A DNA stretch of 19,751 bases from an uncultured Eubacteriales bacterium (GCA_900551265.1 URVL01000025.1:1-19751), one strand, 5' to 3'. Positions 9,865 through 18,927 are shown, counted from the first letter of the stretch. A program made the numbers and translations. The notes: generated by a model from the sequence alone, not told the origin.

Positions 9865-12800
9865 TTATTCATAGAGCTTCTGAAGCTTCTCAAGCTTCTC
9901 ATATCTGGCCTTGGCGTTCTCCTCCGCTTCTTCAAAGAGCTCCTCTGCACGCTCAGGGAAGCTGCGGGTCAGGGCACTGTAACGGGCCTCATTCATAATG
10001 AAGTCACGATAACCGCCTGCCGGAGCCTTGGAGTCAAGGGTGAAGGGGTTCTTACCCTCGGCCTTAAGCGCCGGGTTGAAGCGGAACATATTCCAGTAAC
10101 CACAGTCAACCGCTCTCTTCATTTCCTTCTGGCAGTTGACCATGCCGCCCTTAATGGAGTGCATCTCACAGGGCGCATAACCAATGATGAGAGACGGTCC
10201 ATGGTAGGCCTCGGCCTCCGTGATGGCCTTAATGGTCTGAGCGGGGTTAGCGCCCATGGCGATCTGCGCAACATACACATAGCCGTAGGTCATGGCAATC
10301 TCGGAGAGGGACTTCTTGGCAATTGCCTTACCGGCTGCCGCGAACTGTGCGACCTGGCCGATCTGGGAAGCCTTGGAAGCCTGTCCGCCGGTATTGGAAT
10401 ACACCTCGGTGTCAAAGACCATGATGTTGACATCTTCGCCGCTTGCCAGGACATGATCCAGTCCGCCGTAACCGATATCGTAGGCCCAACCGTCGCCGCC
10501 AAAGATCCAGATGGATTTCTTATTGAGATAATCCTTTTCTGCAAGAATCTCACGGCCAAGTGTGCAGGCCTCACAGGGGCAGTTCTCAATGACGGAAGCC
10601 TCAAGCTCTGCAATATACTTACGGGATGCTTCCTGATTGGCATTGCCGTCATACATGGTGTCAAGCCACTTCTGCGCAGCAGCCTTCAGGTCAGCGTCCG
10701 TATAGTCGATCGCGATGAGGGCCTTTGTCTTTTCTGCCAGACGTTCACGAATGACCTTCTGTCCAAGATACAGGCCAAGGCCGTGTTCGGCATTATCTTC
10801 AAAGAGGGAGTTGGCCCAAGCAGGACCGCGGCCGCTCTTATCCACGGTGTATGGGGAAGTTGCAGCCGGGCCGCCCCAAATGGAGGAACAACCGGTCGCA
10901 TTGGAGATATACATATGATCGCCGTAAAGCTGGGTGATCAGACGTGCATAGGATGTCTCAGCACAACCTGCGCAGGAGCCGGAGAACTCAAGAAGCGGCT
11001 GCTTGAACTGGCTGCCCTTCACAGTTGTATCGGTCATGTCTTCCTTTACAGAAACGTTCGCAACAGCATAATCGAACACTTCCTGCTGCGCCAACTCGCC
11101 TTCCTGCGGGACCATGGTCAAAGCCTTGGTCGGGCAAACGCCGATACAGACGCCGCAGCCCATGCAGTCAAGCGGGGAAATCGCCAAAGCGTACGTATAA
11201 ACGCCCTTGCCCTTGCCGGCCTTCACAGGCGCGCTCTTCATAGCCTTCGGAGCAGCGGCAAGTTCTTCATCCGTCAATGCATACGCACGGATTGTAGCAT
11301 GCGGGCAGACATAAGCGCACTGATTGCACTGTGCGCACTTGGCGGCATCCCATGTCGGAACTGTGACCGCAACACCGCGCTTCTCATACGCGGAAGCGCC
11401 CTGCTGGAAGGTACCGTCGACGTGATCCACAAACGCGGAAACCGGCAGGCTGTCGCCATCCATCAGGTTGATGGGCTTCTGAATGTCACGAATCATCTTC
11501 ACAAGCTTCTCAGAACCCTTGAGCTGCTCGTCGTCCTTCTGATCCACAGCGTTGGCCCACTCGGCAGGAACATCGACTTTCTTGAAGGCCGTTGCGCCGG
11601 CATCGATTGCCTTGTGGTTCATATCCACGATATCCTGACCCTTCTTCAGGTAGGACTTCGTGGCGGCATCCTTCATGTGCTGGATCGCTTCTTCCTGCGG
11701 CATGATGTTTGCCAGCGTGAAGAACGCAGACTGGAGGATGGTATTGGTACGCTTGCCCATACCGATTTCAATAGCCAGATCGATGGCGTTGATCGTATAG
11801 AGCTGAATGTTGTTCTTCGCAATGTAACGCTTTGCCTCGGCAGGCATATGATGATCGAGCTCCTCAGGCGTCCACTGGCAGTTGATGAGGAACACGCCGC
11901 CGGGCTTGACGTCGTTGACCATCTTGTAACCCTTCGTCACATAAGACGGGTTATGGCAGGCAACGAAGTCGGCTTTATTGATATAGTACGGTGCACGGAT
12001 CGGCTTATCGCCAAAGCGCAGGTGGCTGATGGTGATACCGCCGGTCTTCTTGGAGTCGTACTGGAAGTAAGCCTGAACATACTTATCGGTATAGTCACCG
12101 ATGATCTTGATGGAGTTCTTGTTCGCACCGACGGTACCGTCGCCGCCAAGGCCCCAGAACTTGCACTCGATGGTGCCTTCTGCCGCCGTATTGGGCGAGG
12201 GCTTCTCAGCAAGGGACAGGCCGGTCACGTCGTCCACGATACCAATGGTGAACTGACGGCGCGGAGCGTCCTTAGCCAGTTCTTCATAAACCGCAAACAC
12301 GGAGGAAGGCGGGGTATCCTTGGAGCCCAAGCCGTAACGTCCGCCGATAACGGTGATGCCGCTCATGCCGGCCTCGGAAAGCGCCGTCACGACATCCAGA
12401 TACAGCGGCTCGCCCAGCGCGCCGGGTTCCTTGGTGCGGTCGAGAACCGCAATCTTCTTCACCGTCTTCGGCAGGGCGCCGATCAGACGGTCAGCGGCAA
12501 ACGGACGGTACAGGCGGACCTTAATCAGGCCGACCTTCTCGCCGTGCGCGTTCATGTAATCAATGACTTCTTCTGCCACGTCGCAGATAGAGCCCATCGC
12601 GATGATCACGCGGTCGGCATCCGGAGCGCCATAGTAGTTGAAGAGCTGATAGTTCGTACCGATCTTGGCGTTGACCTTCGCCATGTATTCTTCTACGATG
12701 CCGGGAATTGCATCATAGTATTTATTACAGGCCTCACGGTTCTGGAAGAAAATATCTCCATTCTCGTGGGAACCACGCATAACAGGATGCTCCGGATTCA

Positions 12801-13422
12801 GCGCACGCGCGCGGAAGGCGTTGACCGCATCCATATCTACCATTTCTTTCAGGTCGTCATAATCCCAAACGGCGATCTTCTGGATCTCGTGGGAGGTACG
12901 GAAACCATCGAAGAAGTTCAGGAACGGGACACGGCCCTTGATCGCAGCAAGGTGGGCGACAGCGCCGAGATCCATAACTTCCTGTACGTTGCCTTCGGCC
13001 AGCATGGCAAAACCGGTCTGACGGCAGGCATACACGTCGGAATGGTCACCGAAGATATTGAGCGCGTGGGTAGCCAGCGTACGTGCCGAAACGTGGAACA
13101 CGCCGGGCAGCAGCTCGCCGGAAATCTTATACATATTCGGGATCATGAGCAGCAGGCCCTGAGAAGCCGTGTACGTCGTTGTAAGAGCACCGGCAGCCAG
13201 AGAGCCGTGAACCGTACCGGCGGCGCCGGCTTCGGACTGCATTTCAATGACCTTCACCGTTGTGCCGAAAATATTTTTGAGTCCATTTGCGGCCCACTGG
13301 TCAACATAGTCTGCCATGGGGCTGGACGGGGTAATCGGGTAGATGCCCGCAACCTCGGTAAACGCATAGGACACATGCGCCGCAGCGTTATTACCGTCCA
13401 TGGTCTTAAATTTTCTTGCCAT
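9865..13422 (-). CDS. nifJ: Pyruvate:ferredoxin (flavodoxin) oxidoreductase
   Basis: An 1185-residue single-chain enzyme that converts pyruvate and CoA to acetyl-CoA and CO2 while reducing ferredoxin or flavodoxin, in the cytoplasm of anaerobes. The domain order is standard. An N-terminal pyruvate/thiamine domain (AGIYPITPSSPMAD, 25-38) is followed by the transferase-like and gamma regions, then a ferredoxin domain with two [4Fe-4S] motifs (C696/C699/C702/C706 and C753/C756/C759/C763). The C-terminal thiamine-diphosphate domain has WIFGGDGWAYDIGYGG near 972-987. The proximal cluster ligands match the Desulfovibrio africanus enzyme: C817, C820, C845 and C1085. Length is typical. ATG at 13422 follows AGGAGG. 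It lies downstream of ackA on the same strand with its own promoter; the acetyl-CoA made here feeds acetate kinase through a phosphotransacetylase encoded elsewhere. Confidence 0.97.
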   Translation of the reverse strand: MARKFKTMDGNNAAAHVSYAFTEVAGIYPITPSSPMADYVDQWAANGLKNIFGTTVKVIEMQSEAGAAGTVHGSLAAGALTTTYTASQGLLLMIPNMYKISGELLPGVFHVSARTLATHALNIFGDHSDVYACRQTGFAMLAEGNVQEVMDLGAVAHLAAIKGRVPFLNFFDGFRTSHEIQKIAVWDYDDLKEMVDMDAVNAFRARALNPEHPVMRGSHENGDIFFQNREACNKYYDAIPGIVEEYMAKVNAKIGTNYQLFNYYGAPDADRVIIAMGSICDVAEEVIDYMNAHGEKVGLIKVRLYRPFAADRLIGALPKTVKKIAVLDRTKEPGALGEPLYLDVVTALSEAGMSGITVIGGRYGLGSKDTPPSSVFAVYEELAKDAPRRQFTIGIVDDVTGLSLAEKPSPNTAAEGTIECKFWGLGGDGTVGANKNSIKIIGDYTDKYVQAYFQYDSKKTGGITISHLRFGDKPIRAPYYINKADFVACHNPSYVTKGYKMVNDVKPGGVFLINCQWTPEELDHHMPAEAKRYIAKNNIQLYTINAIDLAIEIGMGKRTNTILQSAFFTLANIMPQEEAIQHMKDAATKSYLKKGQDIVDMNHKAIDAGATAFKKVDVPAEWANAVDQKDDEQLKGSEKLVKMIRDIQKPINLMDGDSLPVSAFVDHVDGTFQQGASAYEKRGVAVTVPTWDAAKCAQCNQCAYVCPHATIRAYALTDEELAAAPKAMKSAPVKAGKGKGVYTYALAISPLDCMGCGVCIGVCPTKALTMVPQEGELAQQEVFDYAVANVSVKEDMTDTTVKGSQFKQPLLEFSGSCAGCAETSYARLITQLYGDHMYISNATGCSSIWGGPAATSPYTVDKSGRGPAWANSLFEDNAEHGLGLYLGQKVIRERLAEKTKALIAIDYTDADLKAAAQKWLDTMYDGNANQEASRKYIAELEASVIENCPCEACTLGREILAEKDYLNKKSIWIFGGDGWAYDIGYGGLDHVLASGEDVNIMVFDTEVYSNTGGQASKASQIGQVAQFAAAGKAIAKKSLSEIAMTYGYVYVAQIAMGANPAQTIKAITEAEAYHGPSLIIGYAPCEMHSIKGGMVNCQKEMKRAVDCGYWNMFRFNPALKAEGKNPFTLDSKAPAGGYRDFIMNEARYSALTRSFPERAEELFEEAEENAKARYEKLEKLQKLYE

Positions 13423-13461
13423 GAAACTTTTCCTCCTGTATTTTTTGGTTTTTACGCAAAA

Positions 13462-13490
13462 ATTATATCACTAAACAGACCGGTTGTAAA
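13462..13490 (-). promoter_or_regulatory. Strong sigma-A promoter of nifJ
   Basis: On the minus strand TTTACA (plus 13485-13490), a 17-bp spacer and a perfect TATAAT (plus 13462-13467). The start point would lie near 13455, about 33 bases before the nifJ ATG. No terminator is visible between ackA and this promoter, so some readthrough from ackA is likely. Confidence 0.85.
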
Positions 13491-13541
13491 GCTAATCAGC
13501 CTGTTAATGCCAATGAAATCACTGTCTTCTCCGGCAGGTTC

Positions 13542-14735
13542 TTACTTGGAAGTCAGCGCCTGCGCATCGAGAGCAATCATGAGTTCTTCGTCCGTCGAAA
13601 TCACAAACGTACGCACGCGCGCGCCCTCAGCGGTCACTTCCCGGTCTTCTCCGCGGCCCTCATTTTTCACAGGATCCACACAAACGCCCATAAATTCCAG
13701 GCCGTCGGCCACACGCTGACGCAGATAAGCGTTGTTCTCACCGATACCGGCAGTGAACACAAGCGCGTCAATGCCGCCCATTTCCGCGGCGTACGCGCCG
13801 ATATACCGTTTAATCGACTGGAACAGCATTTCACGCGCAACATGCGCACGATGGTTTCCCGCCTCATCGGCGGCCGTGACATCGCGATAATCGCCGGAAA
13901 CGCCGGAAACGCCGAGAAGTCCGGATTTTTTATTGAGAATATCCACAACCTCAGAAGCAGACGCGCCGGTACGTTCGCAGAGCACGCCGACAACCGCCGG
14001 GTCAAGCGTACCGCTGCGCGTGCCCATGACAAGACCGTCCAGCGGCGTCAGGCCCATGGAGGTATCAAAGCACTTGCCGTTTTTCACAGCGGCCACAGAC
14101 GAGCCGTTGCCCAAATGACAGGTAACGATTTTCAATTCTTCAGCCGGCTTGCCGTAAAGTTCGGCACAGCGCGCGGAGACATAACGGTGAGAGGTTCCGT
14201 GGAACCCGTACTTCCGGATTCCGTACTTCTCATAGTACTCATACGGAATCGCGTAGAGATAGGACTGCTCCGGCATGGTCTGATGGAACGCCGTATCAAA
14301 CACCGCCACCTGCGGCACGCCAGGCATGACCTTCTGGCAGGCGCGGATTCCCATCAAATTCGCGGGGTTATGGAGAGGCCCGAGCGGAATGCAATCCTCA
14401 ATGGCCTTCTCTACGTCCGGCGTGACAACCATGCTGCCGGAGAATTTGGAACCGCCGTGCAGCACGCGATGGCCGACCGCGTCCACCATCCCCATATCAG
14501 CAATCACGCCGTACTCACTGTCCGTCAGCGCTTTCAAAACATGCTCGACGGCGACGGAGTGATCGGGCATTTCCACATCGCTTTCCAATACTACCTTGCC
14601 TGACACAGAGTGACGCATATGTCCGCCAAACCCAATGCGCTCGCATATGCCCTTCGCCAGCACCTCATGGTTGTCCATGTTGAAGAACTGGTACTTGAGC
14701 GACGAGCTTCCCGCATTGATCACGAGGATGTGCAT
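13542..14735 (-). CDS. ackA: Acetate kinase
   Basis: A 397-residue acetate kinase, which makes ATP and acetate from acetyl phosphate and ADP. Residues known from the Methanosarcina thermophila enzyme are present with a one-residue offset: N7 (VINAGSSSLK), R90 (GHRVLHGG), D147 (FDTAFHQTMP), H179 (YGFHGTSHRYVS), R240 (GTRSGTLDP) and E383. The phosphate loop HLGNGSS (207-213) and FTAGIGEN are intact. The start at 14735 gives the normal N-terminus MHILVINAGSSS; AAGGAAGG lies about ten bases upstream. An in-frame ATG 13 codons earlier adds an atypical leader. With nifJ downstream it forms the acetate branch of pyruvate fermentation. The pta gene is not in the window. Confidence 0.96.
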   Translation of the reverse strand: MHILVINAGSSSLKYQFFNMDNHEVLAKGICERIGFGGHMRHSVSGKVVLESDVEMPDHSVAVEHVLKALTDSEYGVIADMGMVDAVGHRVLHGGSKFSGSMVVTPDVEKAIEDCIPLGPLHNPANLMGIRACQKVMPGVPQVAVFDTAFHQTMPEQSYLYAIPYEYYEKYGIRKYGFHGTSHRYVSARCAELYGKPAEELKIVTCHLGNGSSVAAVKNGKCFDTSMGLTPLDGLVMGTRSGTLDPAVVGVLCERTGASASEVVDILNKKSGLLGVSGVSGDYRDVTAADEAGNHRAHVAREMLFQSIKRYIGAYAAEMGGIDALVFTAGIGENNAYLRQRVADGLEFMGVCVDPVKNEGRGEDREVTAEGARVRTFVISTDEELMIALDAQALTSK

Positions 14736-14893
14736 ATTCTCATATCCTTCCTTTACTTCATACTCTTCTTGCAAAACAAGTCATGTCATGATAAAATCAT
14801 AACACAAATGACCAAACTATATTTTACAACACAATTGTGAAGAAAGCAAGGTTTTAAATACAAAAACAGACAAATTCTAAGAGGAACTACAAG
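14736..14893. promoter_or_regulatory. Divergent ackA/tmcAL intergenic region
   Basis: This 158-bp AT-rich stretch must hold the promoters for ackA (-) and tmcAL (+). A TATGAT-like -10 (plus ATCATA at 14796-14801) fits ackA, but no -35 box at normal spacing is convincing. A short perfect palindrome, CACAATTGTG (14830-14839), lies near the middle; it resembles half of a Rex-type site but does not match the full consensus. Confidence 0.45.
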
Positions 14894-16111
14894 ATGCGCG
14901 CAGTAGGAGTCATCTGTGAATATAATCCGTTTCACAGCGGCCACGAATTTCATATCCGCCGTGCGCGGGAGATAACCGGCTTGCCTGTCTTATGTGTCAT
15001 GAGCGGTCATTTTGTCCAGCGCGGCGAGGCAGCTATTATGAATAAGTTTGCCCGGGCCGAGATTGCGGTGCTTTGCGGCGCCGATCTTGTCCTGGAGTTG
15101 CCGGTATCCTGGGCGTGCGCGGGCGCACAGCGTTTTGCTGCGGGCGGTGTGGGGCTTCTGTCGTCTTCAGGCGTCGTCTCGCACATTGCGTTCGGCAGCG
15201 AGTCCGCCAACCTGGACGCCATTACCGCCGCCGCGCGCCTCACGCTCGACGCAGGCGTCAACGAACAGCTTCGCAGACTGCTTTCTACCGGTACAGCGTA
15301 CGCCGCCGCGCGCCAGCGTGCCGTCGAGATGGCAAACCCGGCAGCCGGCGCGCTGCTCTCCTTGCCGAACGATACCCTGGGCATTGAATACGTCCGCGCA
15401 ATTTTGGAAAATGGCTGCCCGCTTACGCCGGTCTGCATCCGGCGCGAGGGCGCCGTACACGACGGCACTGCGGCCGGAGCATTCGCATCCGCTTCTTATA
15501 TTCGCGCGTTGCTGCGGACCGGGCGTGCAGACACGGCCCGCGCATATCTACCGGAACCTGCTCTCCACATTCTTGCCAGAGAAACGGAGGCCGGGCGCGC
15601 GCCGGTCGACGGGCACATGCTCGATATCGCTGTCATGAGCGTACTGCGGCGCATGACAGCTGCGGACTTTGCAAAACTGCCGGATGTCAGCGAGGGTCTT
15701 GAATACCGTCTGGCCCGTGCTGCGCGGGAGGCGCTCGACCCGGCTGATTTCTGTGCGCGCGTGAAAACGCGCCGTTATTCCCATGCGCGGTTACGGAGGA
15801 TCTGCATGTCCGCCTTTTTAGGACTCACGCAGGAGATGACGCAGCCCGCGGTTCCCTATGCGCGCGTGCTGGCATTTAATGATATAGGACGTGCGCTGTT
15901 GCGTGAAATCAGGGACATTCCGGTTATCACAAAGGCTGCTGATGGGCGAAATCTTGGCGGCGCAGCCGCGCGGTGTCTGGAACTTGAAGCACGTGCGGAC
16001 GACCAGTATGCGCTCGCCTATCCCTCCCGTTCAGCGCGGTACGGCGGTCAGGGATGGACACAGAGTCCCGTCTATGTAAGCGGCGGCCAGGGCCGCGGCA
16101 CAGAACTATAG
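14894..16111 (+). CDS. tmcAL: tRNA(Met) cytidine acetate ligase
   Basis: A 405-residue protein of the TmcAL family (formerly YlbM, DUF795). It uses acetate and ATP to form acetyl-adenylate and acetylates the wobble cytidine C34 of elongator tRNA-Met. The nucleotidyltransferase start motif is V-I-C-E-Y-N-P-F-H14-S-G-H17, followed by MSGHFVQRGEAA (36-47), ARAEIAVLCGADLVLELP and AFGSES (99-104). Further family blocks are PNDTLGIEYVRAI, IRREGAVHDG and ASASYIRALL. Length is typical. The ATG at 14894 follows GAGGA. It is divergent from ackA; in many Clostridia tmcAL sits next to pta-ackA, so the neighbourhood supports the name. It ends in TAG just before a terminator. Confidence 0.92.
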   Translation: MRAVGVICEYNPFHSGHEFHIRRAREITGLPVLCVMSGHFVQRGEAAIMNKFARAEIAVLCGADLVLELPVSWACAGAQRFAAGGVGLLSSSGVVSHIAFGSESANLDAITAAARLTLDAGVNEQLRRLLSTGTAYAAARQRAVEMANPAAGALLSLPNDTLGIEYVRAILENGCPLTPVCIRREGAVHDGTAAGAFASASYIRALLRTGRADTARAYLPEPALHILARETEAGRAPVDGHMLDIAVMSVLRRMTAADFAKLPDVSEGLEYRLARAAREALDPADFCARVKTRRYSHARLRRICMSAFLGLTQEMTQPAVPYARVLAFNDIGRALLREIRDIPVITKAADGRNLGGAAARCLELEARADDQYALAYPSRSARYGGQGWTQSPVYVSGGQGRGTEL

Positions 16112-16119
16112 ATATTTGC

Positions 16120-16168
16120 AAACGGACGTCTTTTTCCGATTTTCTTGGTAAAAGACGTCCGTTTTTTT
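16120..16168 (+). terminator. Intrinsic terminator after tmcAL
   Basis: A perfect 15-bp stem (AAACGGACGTCTTTT at 16120-16134, complement at 16150-16164) with a 15-base loop, then a T-run on the plus strand. The minus strand has only a short T-run, so it serves mainly tmcAL. Confidence 0.88.
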
Positions 16169-16173
16169 ATCGC

Positions 16174-16392
16174 TTATAAACTGTCTCCCTCGTGAAGCTC
16201 TCCGCGCTCCCTGAACAGCAGGGAAATACACCAGAGTCCCGCAAGTCCAACCAGAGTGAATATCACACGGCTTACGGTAGCGAGCTGCCCGCCGCAAATA
16301 TACGCGACGATGTCGAAACCAAAGATTCCGACGCTGCCCCAGTTCAACGCGCCGATTATCACAAGTATTAGCGCGATCCTGTCCATGACCAT
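16174..16392 (-). CDS. DUF378 (YuzA-like) small membrane protein
   Basis: A 72-residue protein with two membrane helices (about 5-22 and 40-60). The sequence IGALNWGSVGIFGFD around 13-27 carries the G-x-x-N-W-G signature of the DUF378/YuzA family, and the second helix begins after a polar turn, as in that family. The biochemical role is unknown. The start at ATG 16392 has AAAGGAG nine bases upstream; a TTG three codons earlier is less well placed. It lies 112 bases downstream of the S1-domain gene on the same strand and converges with tmcAL. Confidence 0.85.
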   Translation of the reverse strand: MVMDRIALILVIIGALNWGSVGIFGFDIVAYICGGQLATVSRVIFTLVGLAGLWCISLLFRERGELHEGDSL

Positions 16393-16504
16393 TGTAATCA
16401 ACTCCTTTATGTGCCGTTATTTTGTGTACGGCGGACATAAAAGATGTATGGAATTTTCTGTATGTAAATTTTTGCTATTTTTGATTAGGCCGGATCGGCC
16501 GGCG

Positions 16505-17410
16505 CTATTCATTATGAGATAAGCTATTGGCCGTATATTCCCAGCCCACAATACGTCTGCCTGGCATAAAATACCGCATGGGGCGCTGAATGGGACAATC
16601 CGGTAAAACGTCCACGATAGAAAGCTTTATTTTCATTTTTTCGGGTATGATAGATTTGATATAAACGCATACGCGCTCTCCCTCGCGCAGGCCGTCGCGA
16701 GGCTCCGAGAGGCCGGACAGGTTTGGCGTCAGTTCAACAAACACACCGTAAGGTTCAATTCCCCGAACAATTCCCTCCACCGTATCACCGGCATTAAAAA
16801 ACGCAGCGTTTTCTTCCCAGGTCCCGAGCAATTCTTTATGTGAAAGAGAAATGCGGTTTAACATATGGTCAATTTCCGTTACAACCGCAGGTATGAGCTG
16901 GCCGGGATGAAAGCGGTCCGACGGATGGCGGATACGGGAGACGGAAATGTTTTCTATTCCGATAAAAGACGGAATTCCACGACCGATATCCACAAACGCG
17001 CCGAAGTTCTCCAGCCTTGTCACACAGCACCAGACAATTTCGCCAATACCCATCCTGGTCATAAAATAGTCCATGGCCTCTTCCTGCGCCGCACGGCGCG
17101 ACAGCACAAACCGCGGTTCTTCCGCATATCCACCGGATACCGGCAAAACCTTAAAACACACCGGGCATCCTACACGGGAGAGAATCGCGACATCTTTTTG
17201 CCGCATAGGATCAATAATTGCCTCCCCACGCGGGATTGCAACTGTGCGTCCACCAAGTTCGACATATAAATTACAACTTCCATCGCAACGTACGGCACGG
17301 GCCTCCAGCGTGCGGCCTTCCATGCAGGCAGCTTCAAGTCCGTGGTATCCCGCAATCGCCTCCTGATTTTCGGCGGTATCATAAAGCAGTCCTTCCGGCG
17401 GATATCTCAT
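16505..17410 (-). CDS. Stand-alone S1-domain RNA-binding protein
   Basis: A 301-residue protein with S1-type OB folds. The clearest domains are at about 122-192 (GEIVWCCVTRLENFGAFVDI, ending in RISLSHKELLG) and 206-265 (GDTVEGIVRGIEPYGVFVEL, ending in IKLSIVDV). A more divergent first module covers about 30-105 and ends in FVLSRRAAQEEA, a phrase typical of S1-like proteins. It is shorter than Gram-negative ribosomal protein S1 (four to six repeats) and fits the short S1 homologues of Clostridia, which bind mRNA or ribosomes with no settled function. The ATG at 17410 follows a GGAAGGGAAGG purine block. It is alone on its strand apart from the downstream DUF378 gene and ends in TAG. Confidence 0.82.
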   Translation of the reverse strand: MRYPPEGLLYDTAENQEAIAGYHGLEAACMEGRTLEARAVRCDGSCNLYVELGGRTVAIPRGEAIIDPMRQKDVAILSRVGCPVCFKVLPVSGGYAEEPRFVLSRRAAQEEAMDYFMTRMGIGEIVWCCVTRLENFGAFVDIGRGIPSFIGIENISVSRIRHPSDRFHPGQLIPAVVTEIDHMLNRISLSHKELLGTWEENAAFFNAGDTVEGIVRGIEPYGVFVELTPNLSGLSEPRDGLREGERVCVYIKSIIPEKMKIKLSIVDVLPDCPIQRPMRYFMPGRRIVGWEYTANSLSHNE

Positions 17411-17737
17411 TCCTCATCCCTTCCCTTCCAAGATACTATATGCCGGAAAGTGGTTGCCACATGACTCCAAACGTATATCCCGCAAAATTGCCGCGTAAAA
17501 TGAATCAGATACTTTAGCCGGATACAGTCAGCTGATACAACATGTCACACGGGCGCCGGTTTTCCAGCCGTACGACATAATCCGACGACATGGCTTATGC
17601 CACAATCAGCAGGCCCCTTGTTTCCAAACTGCAACGAAGCTGCAATCAAAACCCCTTTACAGGGAAAGAAAAATGTTATATGCTAGTAATGGAGTGATAG
17701 AAATCCCACATATTGTATTTTTGAGAGGTGATATAAC
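17411..17737. other. 327-bp divergent intergenic region
   Basis: No reading frame with a supported start, no RNA gene and no terminator is recognised here. The only clear signal is the plus-strand promoter at its right end. A TATAGT near 17431-17436 (minus strand) could be a -10 box for the S1-domain gene but lacks a -35. Confidence 0.6.
17656..17684 (+). promoter_or_regulatory. Promoter of the ireB operon
   Basis: TTTACA (17656-17661), 17-bp spacer, TATGCT (17679-17684). Transcription would start near 17691, about 47 bases before the GTG start. Confidence 0.65.
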
Positions 17738-17983
17738 GTGTTTGACAGTACGATCAAATTTAAAATCGACGCCGAGAGCAATGCTGATATGAAAGCCGCT
17801 CTTTCCGAGGTATACAGCGCTCTTGTGGAGAAGGGGTATAACCCGATCAACCAAATCGTCGGTTACATCTTGAGCGAAGACCCGACTTATATCACCAATC
17901 ATAAAAATGCACGCACGTTGATCCGCAGGATTGATCGTGATGAATTATTACAGGAGCTTTTGCGGAATTATTTAGACGTATGA
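17738..17983 (+). CDS. ireB: IreB family regulatory phosphoprotein
   Basis: An 81-residue soluble protein of the IreB/UPF0297 (YrzL) family. The whole length fits: a short beta start FDSTIKFKI, then helices with [20 protein letters not shown] and [20 protein letters not shown], the family's most conserved blocks. In Enterococcus faecalis IreB is a target of the Ser/Thr kinase IreK and lowers cephalosporin resistance; phosphorylation is on N-terminal threonines. Here S4 and T5 are the possible sites. GTG start with GAGAGGTG seven bases upstream. Usual neighbours (alaS, ruvX, a DUF1292 gene) are missing; instead the TGA overlaps the ATG of an aldo/keto reductase gene by four bases. Confidence 0.93.
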   Translation: MFDSTIKFKIDAESNADMKAALSEVYSALVEKGYNPINQIVGYILSEDPTYITNHKNARTLIRRIDRDELLQELLRNYLDV

Positions 17984-18927
17984 TGTATCATGAATTGGGC
18001 AAGACCGGGCTCGTTGTCTCAAGATTATGTTTCGGTTCCCTCACAATGGGACCTCTGCAAGCCGGATTTGATCCTGCCGAGGCGGGTGAAATTCTGGCTT
18101 TTGCTTTTGAAAAAGGCATTAATTTCGTGGATATGGCGCAGCTTTACGGCGTTTACCCTTATGTACGCGAGGGCCTTCGCCGCTGGGGCCGCGATAATAT
18201 CATACTTGTTTCAAAAACCTACGCATATGAGCGTCAGATGGCGCTTGACGCCGTTGAAGAGGCGCGCCGCGCACTTGACCGCGATGTCATCGATGTCTTC
18301 ATGCTGCATGAGCAGGAGAGCGAACATACTTTTCGCGGGCATATGCCGGCGCTGGAGGCGCTGTATGACCTCAAGGCAAAAGGTGTGCTCCGTGCCGTGG
18401 GCGCCTCTACCCATCATGTTGCCGGTGTGCGCGCCGCCACGGCGCTTGGCCTTGACGTGATCCACCCCCTGATCAACGTCGAAGGCTGGGGCATTGTAGA
18501 TGGCACACGCGAGGAAATGGAAGACGCCGTCCGCGACGCTTACGCAAAAGGCATCGGCGTCTACATTATGAAAGCCTTCGGCGGCGGCAATCTGCACCGC
18601 CGTAGCGGGGAGTGCCTGCGCTATGTTTTAAGCCTTCCCTTTGCCGATGCCGTGGCCGTCGGGATGCAAAGTACCGACGAGGTGGAAGCAAATGTTCATT
18701 TTTTTGAAACCGGCTCGTATACGCCGGAACAGGAAGCGCGTCTAAAAGCAAAAAAACGCAGAATTCACGTGGAAGATTGGTGCATCGGATGCGGAAACTG
18801 CACGCAGCACTGCCCCCAAGGTGCTGCAAGTGTGGTGGAGGGCCGGATGCAGGTCGATCGTGAAAAATGTGTTTTATGCGGTTATTGTTCGGCTTTCTGT
18901 GATATGTATGCGATAAAAATGCTGTAA
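17980..18927 (+). CDS. Aldo/keto reductase with C-terminal 2x[4Fe-4S] ferredoxin domain
   Basis: A 315-residue fusion. Residues 1-255 are an aldo/keto reductase TIM barrel with the catalytic tetrad D51 (DMAQLYG), Y56, K79 (LVSKT) and H110 (MLHEQ), and the nucleotide-site glycines near 200-204. Residues 266-310 hold two [4Fe-4S] motifs, C268/C271/C274/C278 and C297/C300/C303/C307. Such fusions are common in anaerobes and may pass electrons between NAD(P)H or a carbonyl substrate and ferredoxin; no substrate is established. There is no close ribosome binding site: the ATG overlaps the ireB stop (ATGA), so translation is coupled to ireB. A second ATG directly follows the first. Confidence 0.92.
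   Translation: MMYHELGKTGLVVSRLCFGSLTMGPLQAGFDPAEAGEILAFAFEKGINFVDMAQLYGVYPYVREGLRRWGRDNIILVSKTYAYERQMALDAVEEARRALDRDVIDVFMLHEQESEHTFRGHMPALEALYDLKAKGVLRAVGASTHHVAGVRAATALGLDVIHPLINVEGWGIVDGTREEMEDAVRDAYAKGIGVYIMKAFGGGNLHRRSGECLRYVLSLPFADAVAVGMQSTDEVEANVHFFETGSYTPEQEARLKAKKRRIHVEDWCIGCGNCTQHCPQGAASVVEGRMQVDREKCVLCGYCSAFCDMYAIKML

Noticed and set aside
9781..13719. A plus-strand open frame of 1312 codons opposite nifJ and running into ackA.
   Set aside because: It is the mirror of a long, highly expressed gene that uses few codons giving stops on the other strand. It has no family motifs, runs through the nifJ promoter and terminator, and nifJ itself is unmistakable.
13842..14603. A plus-strand frame of 253 codons opposite acetate kinase.
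   Set aside because: It is antisense to the full set of conserved acetate kinase motifs and shows no domain of its own.
14830..14839. CACAATTGTG as a Rex redox-sensor site.
   Set aside because: It is a short palindrome only; the full spaced Rex consensus is not present, so I list it just as a possible site.
16488..16500. GGCCGGATCGGCC hairpin just past the S1-domain gene stop, considered as a terminator.
   Set aside because: Only a 5-bp stem, and no T-run follows on the minus strand.
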